A stretch of DNA of 64,000 nucleotides from NCBI GenBank assembly GCA_964019055.1, contig OZ025214.1:13044163-13108162 (forward strand), read 5' to 3'. The notes beneath the pieces were generated by a model that was given only the letters and a program-made list of their open reading frames with translations, was not told where the DNA came from and made no database searches. A program made the position numbers and the translations under genes. Positions 1 through 12,204 of this stretch are shown piece after piece. The DNA comes from Anthopleura xanthogrammica (taxonomy: Eukaryota > Cnidaria > Anthozoa > Actiniaria > Actiniidae). Numbering within the stretch: the stretch's first letter is position 1; each line of letters starts with the position of its first letter.

Positions 1-838
1 TATTTTGTGTTATAAATAATTTTTAAGGCAGTTTGTAAGAAAATAGGCTCTGATAAACGTGGATTAACAGTCGAACATCGGGAATCCATCAATCGAGGAT
101 CAATCGAAAGTCACATGAAGTTTGTCCATTAATTGCATCGATTGAAGGCTCCATGTTAAGACATTATACATCTGAACCTCTCGAATTCAGTACAAGTTTT
201 AATTATTGGTCAAAATTTGTACATTGAAATATTAATAAACGGCCAGTCGAGACTTCCCGCAGTCACGCAACGCTTCTGTCCACACAAGAGAAGCGTTGCG
301 TGACGACCCTAAGAATGGCTGCGGTCCGAGACCGAGAAATTGTGCCCTTTCATGTACGTTTGAGTATGTCTATATTATTACCAAGGTAATATTTGAATTA
401 TAGTTAATGATTATAATGACAAAGTTATAATGATATGATAATATTGATGATGATGATGACAATGAAGATAGTGATAATGATAATAGACTATTTTCAAGAT
501 GCGCGAGCGCTTTCAAAAATATTGTAGGCGCAGACATGATCTCGAGGCATTTTTGGCCAAAGTTGATAGTTTGTGTGATCTTGCCTGAAAATACCTCATT
601 TTCATGTCTGCGTCTGCAAAATTTTTGAAAGCGCTCGCGCATCTTGAAAATAGTCTATTGAGGATGCATGATGACAGTATGATGATGATAATAATGATGA
701 CATGATAACAAAAATGATTATAAAGATAAGTGTTGATAATATATGATGACAATGAAGAAAGTGACATTCTTATAACTTTCAAGAAAATCTTCCAAGAAAC
801 ACAAGCAAAGAATATATATATACAAATATACATTTGTG
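1..838. other. Non-coding 5' flank with two inverted-repeat elements
   Basis: A/T-rich sequence upstream of the F-box gene. It holds a short hairpin near 262-304, whose arms read GTCACGCAACGCTTCT and its complement, and a palindromic MITE at 486-654 (listed separately). ATG/GAT-rich low-complexity sequence surrounds them. The reading frames here are simple-sequence artefacts. No gene is supported before the start codon at 839. Confidence 0.6.
486..654. mobile_element. Palindromic MITE
   Basis: The two ends are inverted copies of each other over about 38 bp: the left end begins GACTATTTTCAAGATGCGCG and the right end is its complement. TA lies on both outer sides, which fits a TA target duplication as in Tc1/mariner-type elements. 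The roughly 90-bp interior has no coding potential. The superfamily is an inference from the TA flanks only. Confidence 0.7.
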
Positions 839-2764
839 ATGGCCACTACTCAATCAACAGCAGAAAATGTAAGTCCATCTTGTTTCCATACAGGCTGTGA
901 AAAAACCTGTTTAATACTTGTCTTTGATTAATGGAAATATTGTTTGTTTTTGTTCTTTGTTCTGCAAACAGTAATAGACCAATAACCTTGATGGAACAAA
1001 ATTAAGTTTTCTCATGTATGTGTGCATGGTTGCATGGTCTGTCAAAAACAAAAGTTTTCAAATGGATCACCATCCATGTAAATTAGATAAGTGCAGCGGT
1101 GGCGGAAGCTGAAAATCATTGGGGGGGGGGGGGGGGGCACTACAATTATTTTTTGTTACAAAATATGAAATACAAATGCCTTTAAAAATATTTATGATAT
1201 ATAGTTAATGATTTATCCAAATCACAATTTTGAGGGGGGCCTGGTCCCCCCCAAAAAATAATTGGAGGGGCCAGTGCCCCCAGCCCCCCCCCCCCCCCTA
1301 CCCTGCTTCCGCCGCCCCAGAAGTGAATTTGCTGGGCAGATCATGAAACATCTATATAAATTCAGGTTGTCGCTGGAGAAATACAGTAAATGTATAGATT
1401 CATTCCCTCCAGCCTCAAAATGAATCAATTGTTTCATGATCAATCATTTGAATTCTGGATTATAACTTAAGGTCTATCGTATGCTTTGTTTTATAGAGAC
1501 CAAGTTTTCCAGATGCAGTTGTGCCAGGAGTTCATTTGTATCCTGATGTGTTATGTTCGTTTATGATCCACCTTTCCACTAAAGATCTTCTTAGATGTAT
1601 GCAAGTTTGCAAATTGTGGAAGGTATCTGCTACTCATTAACCCCAGGGGGGAGGACTTAGGGGTAAAAGTAGCTGGTATGCTTGTCGTATATTTTAGGGG
1701 TAAAAATCAGCAATTTGGCATCTTTTAGTGTATTAAAATTGAAATTTAGAAATACTTTTAGGGTATTGAAAAAGGGAAATCCCATCACTTTACATGCATT
1801 ACTTGTATTTTTCGCTTTATTTTTAAGTGTAAGGTATCAATCTCTCTGCAGCTTAAAAACTGCTTGTGCCACACCCTTTTTAATGGCCTTTTAATTGATG
1901 GACTTCGGATGAGCATACCTGATACATTAACGCCTGAGTTCCCTCCAGGGTTTACAGTGAGGTATACATGTTTTTTTTTGTAGGTGAGTTTGTTTGTGGG
2001 TGGATGTTTGTGGTACAGAGTGCAACTTTAGGCAAGTTTACCGGTTAACCCCCCCCCCCCCCCTTCCCCCAGTGTCACTAATACCAATTTATTTATTTTT
2101 GTGTGCAAACATTATCACATTAGTGATTACATGTTTTCCCTAGACAGTGCTCTCTGAAAAGTCTTTCTGGATTAACCATCTATGCCACCACTATGATTTT
2201 ACATTGGAGACAAATATTGTTGAAACTTATGCCGATTCAGTAATTGCTGAGTGGTCTGACCCTGATAAATGGTAATTTGATAATACTTGAATATATCTAG
2301 AAATATATAACTATTGTTGTGATAATAATTATATATAGGTGCAAATATTATCTCAGTCTGTAGTCCACACAACAGAGATATAAGCACGAGAGTATTCATG
2401 AATTTTCAGTTTGACTTGTTTTAATGACATCAACTCAATGTTAAATTTTCTATCCTATTCTATTGCCATCAATCACCACGATATCATCCTGATCACTGAT
2501 ATCACTGTCATCATCATCATCATCAGCAAGATCACTGTCATCATTATGATCATCATTGTCACCAATAGCATCACACCATCATCAACACCATCATCATCAT
2601 ATTCATCACCATTATCATCCATATTCATCATCATCATTATCATCACTATCCACATCATCATTGTCACCATCATCATCACCATCGTCACCATCATCATCAC
2701 CATCATCACCACCACCACCATCATCATCATCATCACCATCACCACCACCATCATCACCATCATC

Positions 2765-2795
<31 letters not shown>

Positions 2796-4924
2796 CCATC
2801 ATCATCACCTATCATCACCATCATCAACATCATCATCACCATCATCATCACCATCATCATCATCACCATCATTACCTATCATCACCATCATCATCACCAT
2901 CATCATCACCATCATCATCACCATCATCATCATCACCATCATCATCACCATCATCATCATCACCATCATTACCTATCATCACCATCATCATCATCATCAC
3001 CATCACTATCATCACCATCATCATCACCTATCATCATCATCATCATCATCCACACTATCATTATCATCACCATCATTATCATCATCATCACCATCATCAT
3101 CACCATCATCATTATCATCACCACCTATATCCTTTAGACAGGCACCAACAATTAATATCTGAATTAAGACAATATTTTCTTTCAAAGGGCTTGCTATTAT
3201 GAAAATATGGATGACCCATATGTGATGAGACCTTTTCCATCAATATGGAAATGTGATGTGGTCCACCCTTCGGGTCTGGACCCAATGTCAGGAGACGTGA
3301 AAAGTTTACAAGGTTTAAGTCGATCACTGGAAATACTTTCGCACATGAAGAAAGGAATAACAATGTTTGGACTTAAATCCGGTAATACCTACAGCTAGAC
3401 TGTAAAATAATATAATGATGGATCATAATGATGATTATGATGGTGATCAGGTGATGGTGATGGTGCATGATAGTGATGGTTACAGAGTGATGATGGTGAT
3501 GGTGGTGGTGATGATGATGATGATAATGATACTGATAATATTATAATTGATCTTAACTTCTATGAAGAAATGTACTGATGTTGGTAGTGATGATGATGAT
3601 GATGTGATATGATACCATTGATTGTAATCATATATGGTGATAATGACGATGATATCACAATGATAGTATTTATCTTCTTTTTGTCTAGGACATGAATGTT
3701 CTGCAAATGAAGGAAACCATGCTATTGAAGTTGTTTTATTTCCTTGGCATGAAGAAGAACTTCCTGAAGCAGAGACAATACTGGATGAAGTCTTCCACTT
3801 TCACCCTGAAATCCAAGAAGAATACATAGTAGAGAATAGTGATGACGGAACATGGAAAGAAGATAAGTTATTTTATCACTTGCCCAACACGAACAACTAC
3901 GACGAGGATCACGATGTGGATGAAAAGCCTTGTTTGAATCGGATCTTTGGTTTTTTGGAAAATGAGGAAGGTGAAGATAAGAGCCCACAAAAGGTTGATG
4001 AGTTTTATTCCTGGTTACAAAGCATTATGGTTCCCACAATCACTATTTTTGCTGGGGAGGAGAAGTTCAATTCTTTGGCTGTATTTTCCTTGACAAAACT
4101 GGCCCCTGGATGGGTGGGTGGGGCACTTACTGGAGTATGTTATACGTAAGACTCTTGTAACCAAGTGTCCTGTAGTTATATTGTTTACTGACACTAGTGG
4201 ATCTGCCCTTGCTCGGCTGGATTAGCTTAATAGTTTTCTTATCAAGTATTAACCTTTTTCATGATTTTATAACTATTGTAATATCACTGGAAATTATAGT
4301 CGTAATTAAATGAACAAAATTCAAAACTGTAAATTTCTTATTATGAACTGAAAACAATACAGCAGTCGACGTGAAACTTGATCTTTACATAAGATCTTTA
4401 AACGAGACTGACACTATGCCACATTAATTGCATTCTATGCACAGCCTCGATAAAATCATCCTCACAAAAAAAATTATTTTTAGATTTAGGATCACTTTAC
4501 ATTTCTAAACAAACATGCAAACTCTTATTTACCTTGAACTAAAATCAAAGGAGTTTTTTATTGGTATTTATTCTTCAACATTTTTTTTCATTTCATGCTC
4601 TTCAAAAATTATTTGTTTTGATCAATTCTTACCCTCCCCATCCCCACCAAGTATGAATATTCGTTTATTTTTGTTACTTGGGGGGCTGGCGTCAGGAGTA
4701 CAAACGACATCAACACAGAGGGACTGGAAACGGCAGTCTCTACAGACGGAGAGTCTAATCTGGTCGAAAACTCCAAACTATCTTCCTGTATAGGATACCA
4801 GAGGTTCAAAGTGGATGAAACTTTTTACTTTAAGCTTCTAGCTTATCTACAGACAGAGATATTCAGGATTTTCTTCAGCTTCTCCTTCCCGCACCTGCGA
4901 AGCCCTTTATACAGCAATGTATGA
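839..4924 (+). CDS. F-box domain protein (six exons)
   Basis: Exons: 839-868, 1497-1622, 2144-2271, 3188-3381, 3689-4145, 4696-4924. Phases join throughout, giving 387 residues. An F-box lies at about residues 14-52 (pattern FPDAVVPG...LYPDVL..F...LSTKDLLRCMQVCKLWK), so the product is probably a substrate adaptor of an SCF (SKP1-CUL1) ubiquitin ligase. The rest has no motif I recognise; it has an acidic stretch (EDHDVDE, ENEEGED) and a hydrophobic conserved-looking segment (LAVFSLTKLAPGWVGGALTG) near the end of exon 5. Intron 3 holds a CAT/CAC microsatellite. The final exon is uncertain: its second half is duplicated downstream near 5190-5312, and the copy used here lacks a few bases and runs into a stop. 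Exons 2 to 5 are well supported; exons 1 and 6 less so. Confidence 0.72.
1096..1318. mobile_element. G-tract fold-back MITE in F-box intron 1
   Basis: Ends GGTGGCGGAAGC and GCTTCCGCCGCC are inverted copies, and the interior carries long G runs on the left matched by C runs on the right. The whole unit can fold into one hairpin. Similar G/C-tract sequence appears near 27500-27660. Mononucleotide tracts this long are assembly-sensitive. Confidence 0.6.
2462..3125. repeat. CAT/CAC trinucleotide microsatellite
   Basis: About 660 bp of interrupted ATC/ACC triplets in intron 3 of the F-box gene. Poly-His/Ser/Pro or poly-Met/Asp frames here are artefacts of the repeat. A shorter GAT/GGT-rich block continues at about 3415-3660 in the next intron. 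Confidence 0.95.
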
Positions 4925-5315
4925 GCATCAAACATGAGTTTTGAAAATTTGTTCAGCCACTCGATATTTCTTTCAAAACTAGATTTTCTTAACCGTTTTC
5001 GATAGTATATTGATTTTTAAAAGTAATTCTGAGGTACAAAAGAGGGAAGTTTGATCTCACTGACCCCCTGGTAGGTCTCCCGGTCTCCAGCTCTGCAAGA
5101 AATATGGCAGACAAGGGTCGCGGGGGTTACAAAAACACGCTTGTATTCAGCTTGGGCGTTCATGATATCACCAGACTATCTACCTGGAAAGGATACCAGA
5201 GGTTCAAAGTGGATGAAACTTTTTACTTTAGTGTTCTAGCTTATGTACAGTCAGAGAGATTCAGGATTTTCTTCAGCTTCTCAGATCCTTCCCGCACCTG
5301 CGAAGCCCTTTATAA
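4793..5315 (+). repeat. Direct duplication of an exon-like segment
   Basis: About 120 bp starting GGATACCAGAGGTTCAAAG occurs at 4793-4911 and again at about 5190-5312. The downstream copy reads open (GYQRFKVDETFYFSVLAYVQ, then FFSFSDPSRTCEALYN). The upstream copy differs by a deletion of a few bases, changing the frame and ending at the stop I used for the F-box gene. The duplication may be exonic or may have arrived with repeat DNA. Confidence 0.75.
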
Positions 5316-6990
5316 TGCAATTTATCCCACACCATGGAAAAATACAACCAACCAGAAAGCAGGAAAGCCGTTGTACATTCGTCGGTATTTCACTCTTCCT
5401 TCCCATCATGCACTGCGCGTTGAATCTACGCATTTGTAGCGGAGCTCCCGCGCGGGCCTTCGGCCCGCGCGAGCGGAGCACCATACTTAAGAAGAAATGG
5501 TAACCCATCGAGTTGATTTTTCATGGCTTGATTACGTCATCACCTTGTCCATACATACATACATACGTACATACATACATACATACATACATACATACAT
5601 ACATACGTCCGTCCGTGTACCACTTTGCACAGGGTTCCCGCGCGCTTTGCTTACTCACAAATGCACAGAAAAATTGCAATAATGTACTGAAAGATGGATC
5701 AAGAAGTATTTTTTCTTATTTTTGCAATGCGAAAAATACGTTTAATCGAAGTCATGTCTGTCTTAAAGTGAACAAAAACAATTTTTCGACTTTAGCGACT
5801 TGCTAAAGAAGATTTAGCGAGGGAAAGCGAGGGAAGATTCTTAATCTTACGATGAAGTTTCGTGACTGAAACTTCAGTGAGAGAAAAAGTGGCCTGTAGA
5901 CCAGAAAAACCTGATTATACTGCAAGAATAATATTTCAGCTCCGTAGAAAACACTTCATAGAAGGTAAATTCATTAATGTTGACTAATATTTCGTAAAAA
6001 AAACGACAAGAAATGTGTAAACTAGCTGGAGAAACTCTCAGACAAGCCAAGGACTTTGGTTCGGCAAACATTGTCAGAAAAACTTGGATAGTTTGTCGTT
6101 TTTTTTTGACTGCATTCTAGATTTTTATCATCTTTTTCTTCATTACTTGTGAACCAAAAAAGCGATATTTGAAGCTTTGAATTTTTGTTTTTGATCCCAT
6201 TTCAAGAAAAAAGGCTAAGACTTAGTAAAAAGACTTGGTTCTTTGAAAAAATATATTTGACGGCCAGCGAACCTCACGCGAAGTCAAAACAAGATTCCAG
6301 TTTCATAATCATATGAATATTTTGACATTTTTATAGATAATTTATTTTAATGTTGAATGAAATATGAAAAAGGAATACATATCACACCAAATATTTGCTA
6401 TTTATCGGGCTTTTCCAGCTATTACTATTACACAATCGCAAAAATGATGAGCTTGTTTTTCTTTATAAATAAGCTTATGTTTTTGTAAGATATTTCGCTC
6501 GATAATCTGAAAAAAAACTTTTCAAAGACCAACTTACTAACAAAGAAAATTATTATCTTGCATTAATGAATATGTCTCTTTTTACATGTGAAGTTCAAGT
6601 GAATGTAAGCTTAAGCTTATCAGTAATATTTTTCGACAATTTTCAGTGTAGTTCACTTTCCACCTAAAAAACTTACAACTTTGATTACTAAGATTTGCTG
6701 AATGAAATCCTTTGTTCTATACTTGTATTCATATGTTGTACAATCTATAATTATTTTTCTTCGAATTGAAAAGTTTTGTAATGCTTTTGAAGGCTTAAAA
6801 TAATGGTTTTTCTTTTAGTTTTTCCTCCTGGATTCTGGTAAAATCAAACGAAGTGGTAACGCTATAACCAGCGTTATGCCGCGTCACACAATTGTCACGT
6901 TTTTAGCAATAAATATACTATTTATGGGAGCTCCGCTTTTAGGCAGTGCCTAAATCTATATATTATTTTCTATGGTGTGGGATAAAATGG

Positions 6991-7140
6991 TTATACAATG
7001 GTTTCTCGTGGCATACCGTGGATATCCCACTCGTCACTTTTCTTTGTACACACACTTGCCTAAAGGTTCGTGTGTATACTAGAAACTACAAGTGACTCGT
7101 GGGATATTCCACGGTATGCCACTCGAAACCATTGTATAAC
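6991..7140. mobile_element. Palindromic MITE (TTATACAATGG ends), copy 1
   Basis: The arms TTATACAATGGTTTC...GGCATACCGTGG and their complement enclose a short loop. A second copy with the same ends and interior lies at 50246-50406. Both sit beside the TTTATCCCACACCAT terminal motif, so the two elements are repeatedly associated. Confidence 0.75.
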
Positions 7141-7451
7141 TACTAGTATTAGTATGGGCATCAAACAGGATTTTGAGCATTTTTTTCAGCGACTCGATAT
7201 TCGCTTCAAAACTAGATTTTCTTCGGCAGAGGTTGTTTTAGAATTCTATCCGTGCGTTATCCGTGCCCCGACATGATCAGGCCTGAGTTTGTTTCAGGAT
7301 ATCGATAAAAAAATTGGAGAGTGACGGAGAAAGAAAAAAGGAGGGAGAGAGAAAGCTATAGAGAGAGAGAGAGAAAAGGCACAGGAATCCCAATACCATT
7401 TCGTGAATATATTACAAACTTGAGCTGCTGTTCATAGATATCAAGGCTCAC

Positions 7452-7463
7452 AAGATGGCCGCC
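7452..7463 (+). promoter_or_regulatory. YY1-like motif upstream of MOGS
   Basis: AAGATGGCCGCC lies about 95 bp before the chosen MOGS start. It is close to the YY1 consensus, which in animal promoters often sits just downstream of the transcription start. It may mark the MOGS core promoter; no TATA box is evident. Confidence 0.35.
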
Positions 7464-7557
7464 GTATAGTCATTTTTCCATGAAGTATTTACCGAGAACA
7501 GTTAGCAAAACTATAAGAGCATTTTTCTATATTTTTACTAGGTTAAATACCTATACT

Positions 7558-10500
7558 ATGGCTCGTAAGCGAGTGAAATATGGATCCGATCCGCCATCAC
7601 GTCCCAAAGATCTAAGACCAAAGACTCGATCGTCTCGTAGTTCAAAAGAAGGTTTTCTTAGTCCTTCTATTGTTCTAGCGATTCTAATAATGGTTCCTGT
7701 AGGTATTACTACATTCTATGGTGGATATGCTCTCTATAATTACAGGAGAACAGCACGGTTATACACTCCTTTAGATGCAGAACCCGTGGTAGATAGAAGT
7801 AAGGCTGATCCAAGGAGGTTTTGGGGGACTTACAGATCCAATCTGTATTTTGGAATGAGGTGAGAGATTAGAAAAGCTGGATGAAGTCGGATATATTCTT
7901 CAACATTAGTCCCATCTTCTACTATCTATCATAAAGTACCTTTTATTCTCTTTTATTTGTTTTAAAACAAGCTACATCTGTATTCATTCAAATAATTTTA
8001 CTGTAGATTGGTTGTGTATTTAGAGAAACTTTAAGTGTCTTAGCCAAGCACCTGTTAAATTAAAACTATTAACAGCAATATTTATGATTAATTTATTAAG
8101 AGATTCTCCTCGAAAATGAATAAAGGGAAGTTTTTTAGTTATTTAAAAAAAATTAAGAACCTCTAGAGCTAAGGTTTAGCTAGAACTAAGCTTTCAAAAA
8201 AATATTTCGATTCCCTGAACAACAAAGGAAGAAGAGAGAGAACAAAGAAAAGAATATTGTGTTGAGAAGGTGTCCCTTGCTGTTTTGCAATCCTGTGATA
8301 ACAAATGCATGGATCGCAGAGGGGGAGGGGTGGTAGTGCTATAGCCCCACCACTTTTTCCCATTCTAATCTCTTATATTTTCCAATCTTAGCCCCACCAC
8401 TTTTTCCCATACTAGTCTCTTATATTTTCCAATCTTAGCCCCACCACTTTTTCCCATACTAGTCTCTTATATTTTCCAATCTTAGCCCCACCACTTTTTC
8501 CCATACTAGTCTCTTATATTTTCCAATCTTAGCCCCACCACTTTTTCCCATACTAGTCTCTTATATTTTCCAATCTTAGCCCTACCACTTTTTCCCATTC
8601 TAATCTCTTATATTTTCCAATCTTAGCCCTACCACTTTTTCCCATTCTAATCTCTTATATTTTCCAATCTTAGCCCCACCACTTTTTAGGGTGCTCCACG
8701 GTCCCTGATATATGAGTTGGCCATCCCTGACTTAGATGAGCCGAGAGGTTTGATTACTCGTAAGGTATATAGCCATGACCTGATTTTGATGAGCTCAGAA
8801 ATTGTTTCAGGATATCAATAAAATTTGAAGAACTCCATCCCCAAAATGAAGCATGGCCGAGTTAACCCAACCTTGCGAAATGCATTAAGGTAATTTTAAT
8901 CAAATTAGAATGTAAAATATGCTAAAGTGTACTGTGATACTGAATTATTTTCTAGGACGAGAAGTCCAGCCTCTCTAATGCCAGGTCTGATGTGGTTCTC
9001 CCAGTTCCCTCATGATGGAGAGCTGTCAATCAGGCACACTTGTGAACAGAGTGACAAATTGTCCAAGTATGGATGGCTCAAGCATGATGGTGTCAACTTT
9101 GGGACTCAGGAGATTGTTGATGATGACTTTATCCTTGCGACAGATTTTGTGAAACAGGCGGGAGGTGATCACGGAGGTGACTGGACTGTTAGGATCTCTG
9201 GAAGAAAGAGAGAACAGGTACAGTATTATGTTATATATGACAGTCATCCATGTCTCACCTCTTGTCTCACTGAGCTCATGTACAGTTTATCAATTCTTAA
9301 TTTCTTTTTCCTTCCTTATTTCCTTTCTTACTCTTCCTTCGTTCCCTCATTTCTTTTCTATTTCTTTCACTCCTTTCTTTCTTTCTTTTTCTTTACCCTT
9401 TTCTCTTTTTAAATTTTTCTTTTCTTTCTTTTATTCATTCATTTGTCCGTTTGTTCATTCCTTCACTCATCCATCCATCCATCCATCCATCCATCCATCC
9501 ATCCATCCATCCATCCATCCATCCATCCATCCATCCATCCATCCATCCATCCATCCATCCATCCATCCATCCATCCATCCATCCATCCATCCATCCATCC
9601 ATCCATCCATCCATCCATCCATCCATCCATCCATCCATCCATCCATCCATCCATCCATCCATCCATCCATCCATCCATCCATCCATCCATCCATCCATCC
9701 ATCCATCCATCCATCCATCCATCCATCCATCCATCCATCCATCCATCCATCCATCCATCCATCCATCCATCCATCCATCCATCCATCCATCCATCCATCC
9801 ATCCATCCATCCATCCATCCATCCATCCATCCATCCATCCATCCATCCATCCATCCATCCATCCATCCATCCATCCATCCATCCATCCATCCATCCATCC
9901 ATCCATCCATCCATCCATCCATCCATCCATCCATCCATCCATCCATCCATCCATCCATCCATCCATCCATCCATCCATCCATCCATCCATCCATCCATCC
10001 ATCCATCCATCTATCCATCCATTCATCCATCAATTCATCCATCCATCAATTCATCCATCCATTCATTCATTCTATCTATTCTTCATTTCACTCCTTTCTT
10101 TCATCTTTTACTTTTTCCTTCATTGCTTATATTTTCTTTCCATTCTTAGTTAATTATTTTTTCTTCCTTTCTTCCTTTTCTTTCTCTTCTCTCTTCTGCC
10201 CTTGTGAAACCACCAAATCATTCTCATCAACGATGTTTTTTCCATAGGGAAATCCAAACCAACTTGTTTCAGTATTATTCTACACAACACACGAAGATGC
10301 CATGCAGCTCAAACCATCCTGGGGAAGAAACTCTCTCACAGAGCTTCGAGGAGAATCCCCAGAACTCGGCAAATTCAAAATACTGTTTCCCAAGCCAACC
10401 AATAAGGTAGTACTCTCCAACTTTCTCGCTACTCATACTCCAAATATTCACTCCATAAAAGAAGTTGTCATGCAAAGCTTAGGGTACAACAAGATAAAGA

Positions 10501-12110
10501 AAGATACGAGGCTAATTGGCCTTCAAGGAATTCTTCCCAAACGTGATGAAAACCAACGAGAACTACCAACCAACTTATACGTACAGCAATGGACTCTCCA
10601 ACTTCCATTTGAAATGGACGTTGTGTTTGAATCAGCAAGTTTCACCTCAAGAACTCAAAGACTTTGGGGGAACATTTTCTCAGATGCCTTTAAGAAATTT
10701 TCGGATTCTTTTGATAAAAAGTTTGAAGAAAGATTCCCTTTGAAGTCCAAGAACTTCGGGAAAGAAGAACAAGAGTTTGCACAAGCTGCTCTGAGTAACA
10801 TGGTCGGTGGGATAGGATACTTTTACGGAAAGTCTCGTGTAGTTTCTAGATATTTCAAGAAACCGGTAGAGTATTGGGAAAGTGCTCTTTATACTGCAGT
10901 ACCATCAAGACCATTTTTCCCGCGGGGTTTTTTATGGGACGAAGGGTTTCATCAGCTATTGATAAGTCAGTGGGACAAAGATATCAGTATGGATATCATT
11001 GGACATTGGCTTGACCTGATGAATATTGAAGGATGGATTCCTAGAGAGCAGATCCTTGGAGATGAGGCTCGCACTAAAGTTCCAGATGAATTTGTGACTC
11101 AACATAATGAAAATGCCAACCCTCCAACTCTTATTCTTCCTATTAAATCTATGATCGACAAAGGTGTGTTGGATAAGAAGTATCTTGTTAAGATATTTCC
11201 TCGACTAAAGGCATGGTTTCATTGGTTCAACACTACACAACTCGGCCGCCTTCCCTCTACATACCGTTGGCATGGAAGAGATGGCAAAACGGACCGGGAA
11301 CTCAACCCTAAGACTCTAACATCAGGACTTGATGACTACCCCAGAGCGTCTCACCCCACTGATGATGAAAGGCATGTTGATTTACGATGCTGGATTTCAT
11401 TTGCTGCAGGTTTGATGGCCGACATTGCCAAGGCAGTAGGAAAAGATCCAAGGCCGTATCATTCTACAAATGCATACCTCTCAGATGCAACCCTCTTAGA
11501 TCACTACCATTGGTCGCCAAAAGCCCAGATGTACAGTGATTTTGGCAACCACACAAAGCTAGTTAAACTAGCACATCGCTCAAGCCAACCTGGGGGTCCC
11601 ACACGCCTTGTTCGAGTAGTCACATCTCGTGCAGGACCTGTTCAAAGATTTGTCAACTGCTTTGGATACGTCAGTCTTTTTCCATTTCTACTTCAAATCC
11701 TACAACCAGATTCCCAAAAATTGGACCAAATCTTAACAGATTTAAGGAATCCAGATCTTCTGTGGACGGACTATGGTCTTCGCTCCCTTTCAAAGAGTGA
11801 TCCCTTCTACAAGAAATACAACACGGAGCATGATGGCCCATACTGGAGAGGATCTATCTGGATCAACATTAACTACTTGTCTGTCAGGGCTCTGTATCAT
11901 TACAGCCACACCGAAGGCCCTTTCCAAGATAAGGCTAGATCATTATACTCTGAACTAAGACACAACCTTATATCTAATATTTTTACACAGTATCAGACAT
12001 CAGGTTTTATATGGGAACAATATGATGATGAGACGGGGCATGGTAAAGGCTCCCATCCATTTACAGGGTGGTCTTCTCTCGTGGTGCTTATGATGTCAGA
12101 ACAGTATTGA
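7558..12110 (+). CDS. MOGS: Mannosyl-oligosaccharide glucosidase (processing glucosidase I, GH63)
   Basis: Exons 7558-7859, 8956-9217 and 10248-12110 join in phase to 808 residues, near the usual length of about 835. The enzyme removes the outermost alpha-1,2-linked glucose from the Glc3Man9GlcNAc2 glycan just transferred to nascent glycoproteins in the ER. The N-terminus fits a type II membrane protein: a basic cytosolic tail ([10 protein letters not shown]) and one hydrophobic segment at about residues 38-62. GH63 landmarks include [83 protein letters not shown] and [13 protein letters not shown]. An in-frame ATG at 7480 would add 26 residues; I chose 7558 because the tail then resembles the family. 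Intron 2 is nearly all ATCC microsatellite. I see no disabling change. Confidence 0.97.
8343..8690 (+). repeat. 47-bp minisatellite in MOGS intron 1
   Basis: Seven or so near-identical 47-bp units, each containing AGCCCCACCACTTTTTCCCA followed by CTCTTATATTTTCCAATCTT. Units differ mainly at CCCC/CCCT and TACTAG/TTCTAA, so two sub-variants are interspersed. Confidence 0.92.
9466..10060. repeat. Very large ATCC tetranucleotide microsatellite in MOGS intron 2
   Basis: More than 500 bp of almost uninterrupted ATCC, with degenerate ATTC/ATCA/CTAT variants only at the ends. All frames across it read as IHPS or MDGW repeats and are not genes. Pyrimidine-rich sequence (TTTC/TTCC) lies on both sides. 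Length is likely polymorphic and sensitive to assembly. Confidence 0.97.
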
Positions 12111-12204
12111 AAATGCTACAAAAATTAATACTTTGTTATAATTAAAATTTTGACCTTGGGTGCATGGTAGTTAGTAATGTAGTTGATTATATGAATTGGG
12201 ATTT

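Larger units (their letters stand above)
4925..7557. other. Intergenic region rich in inverted repeats
   Basis: Between the F-box gene and MOGS. It contains the second copy of the exon-like segment, an ACAT microsatellite (5545-5610), and a GC-rich hairpin near 5445-5475 (GCGCGGGCC, TTC, GGCCCGCGC). A terminal motif TTTATCCCACACCAT occurs at about 5325 and, inverted, at about 6970-6985, so the span may be one 1.66-kb palindromic-ended element. A second palindrome is at 6991-7140. No convincing gene. Confidence 0.5.

Noticed and set aside
2411..3202. Long frames rich in His/Ser/Ile and their minus-strand Met/Asp shadows
   Set aside because: They are translations of a CAT/CAC microsatellite within an intron bounded by good F-box exons.
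5440..5480. GC-rich hairpin as a transcription terminator
   Set aside because: Intrinsic hairpin terminators are a bacterial feature. The hairpin lies in transposon-like DNA.
9466..10060. CRISPR-like array
   Set aside because: No spacers between repeats, and the genome is eukaryotic.
9435..10247. MDGW / IHPS repeat proteins of up to 360 residues
   Set aside because: Every frame of a 4-bp repeat is open; the array lies in MOGS intron 2.
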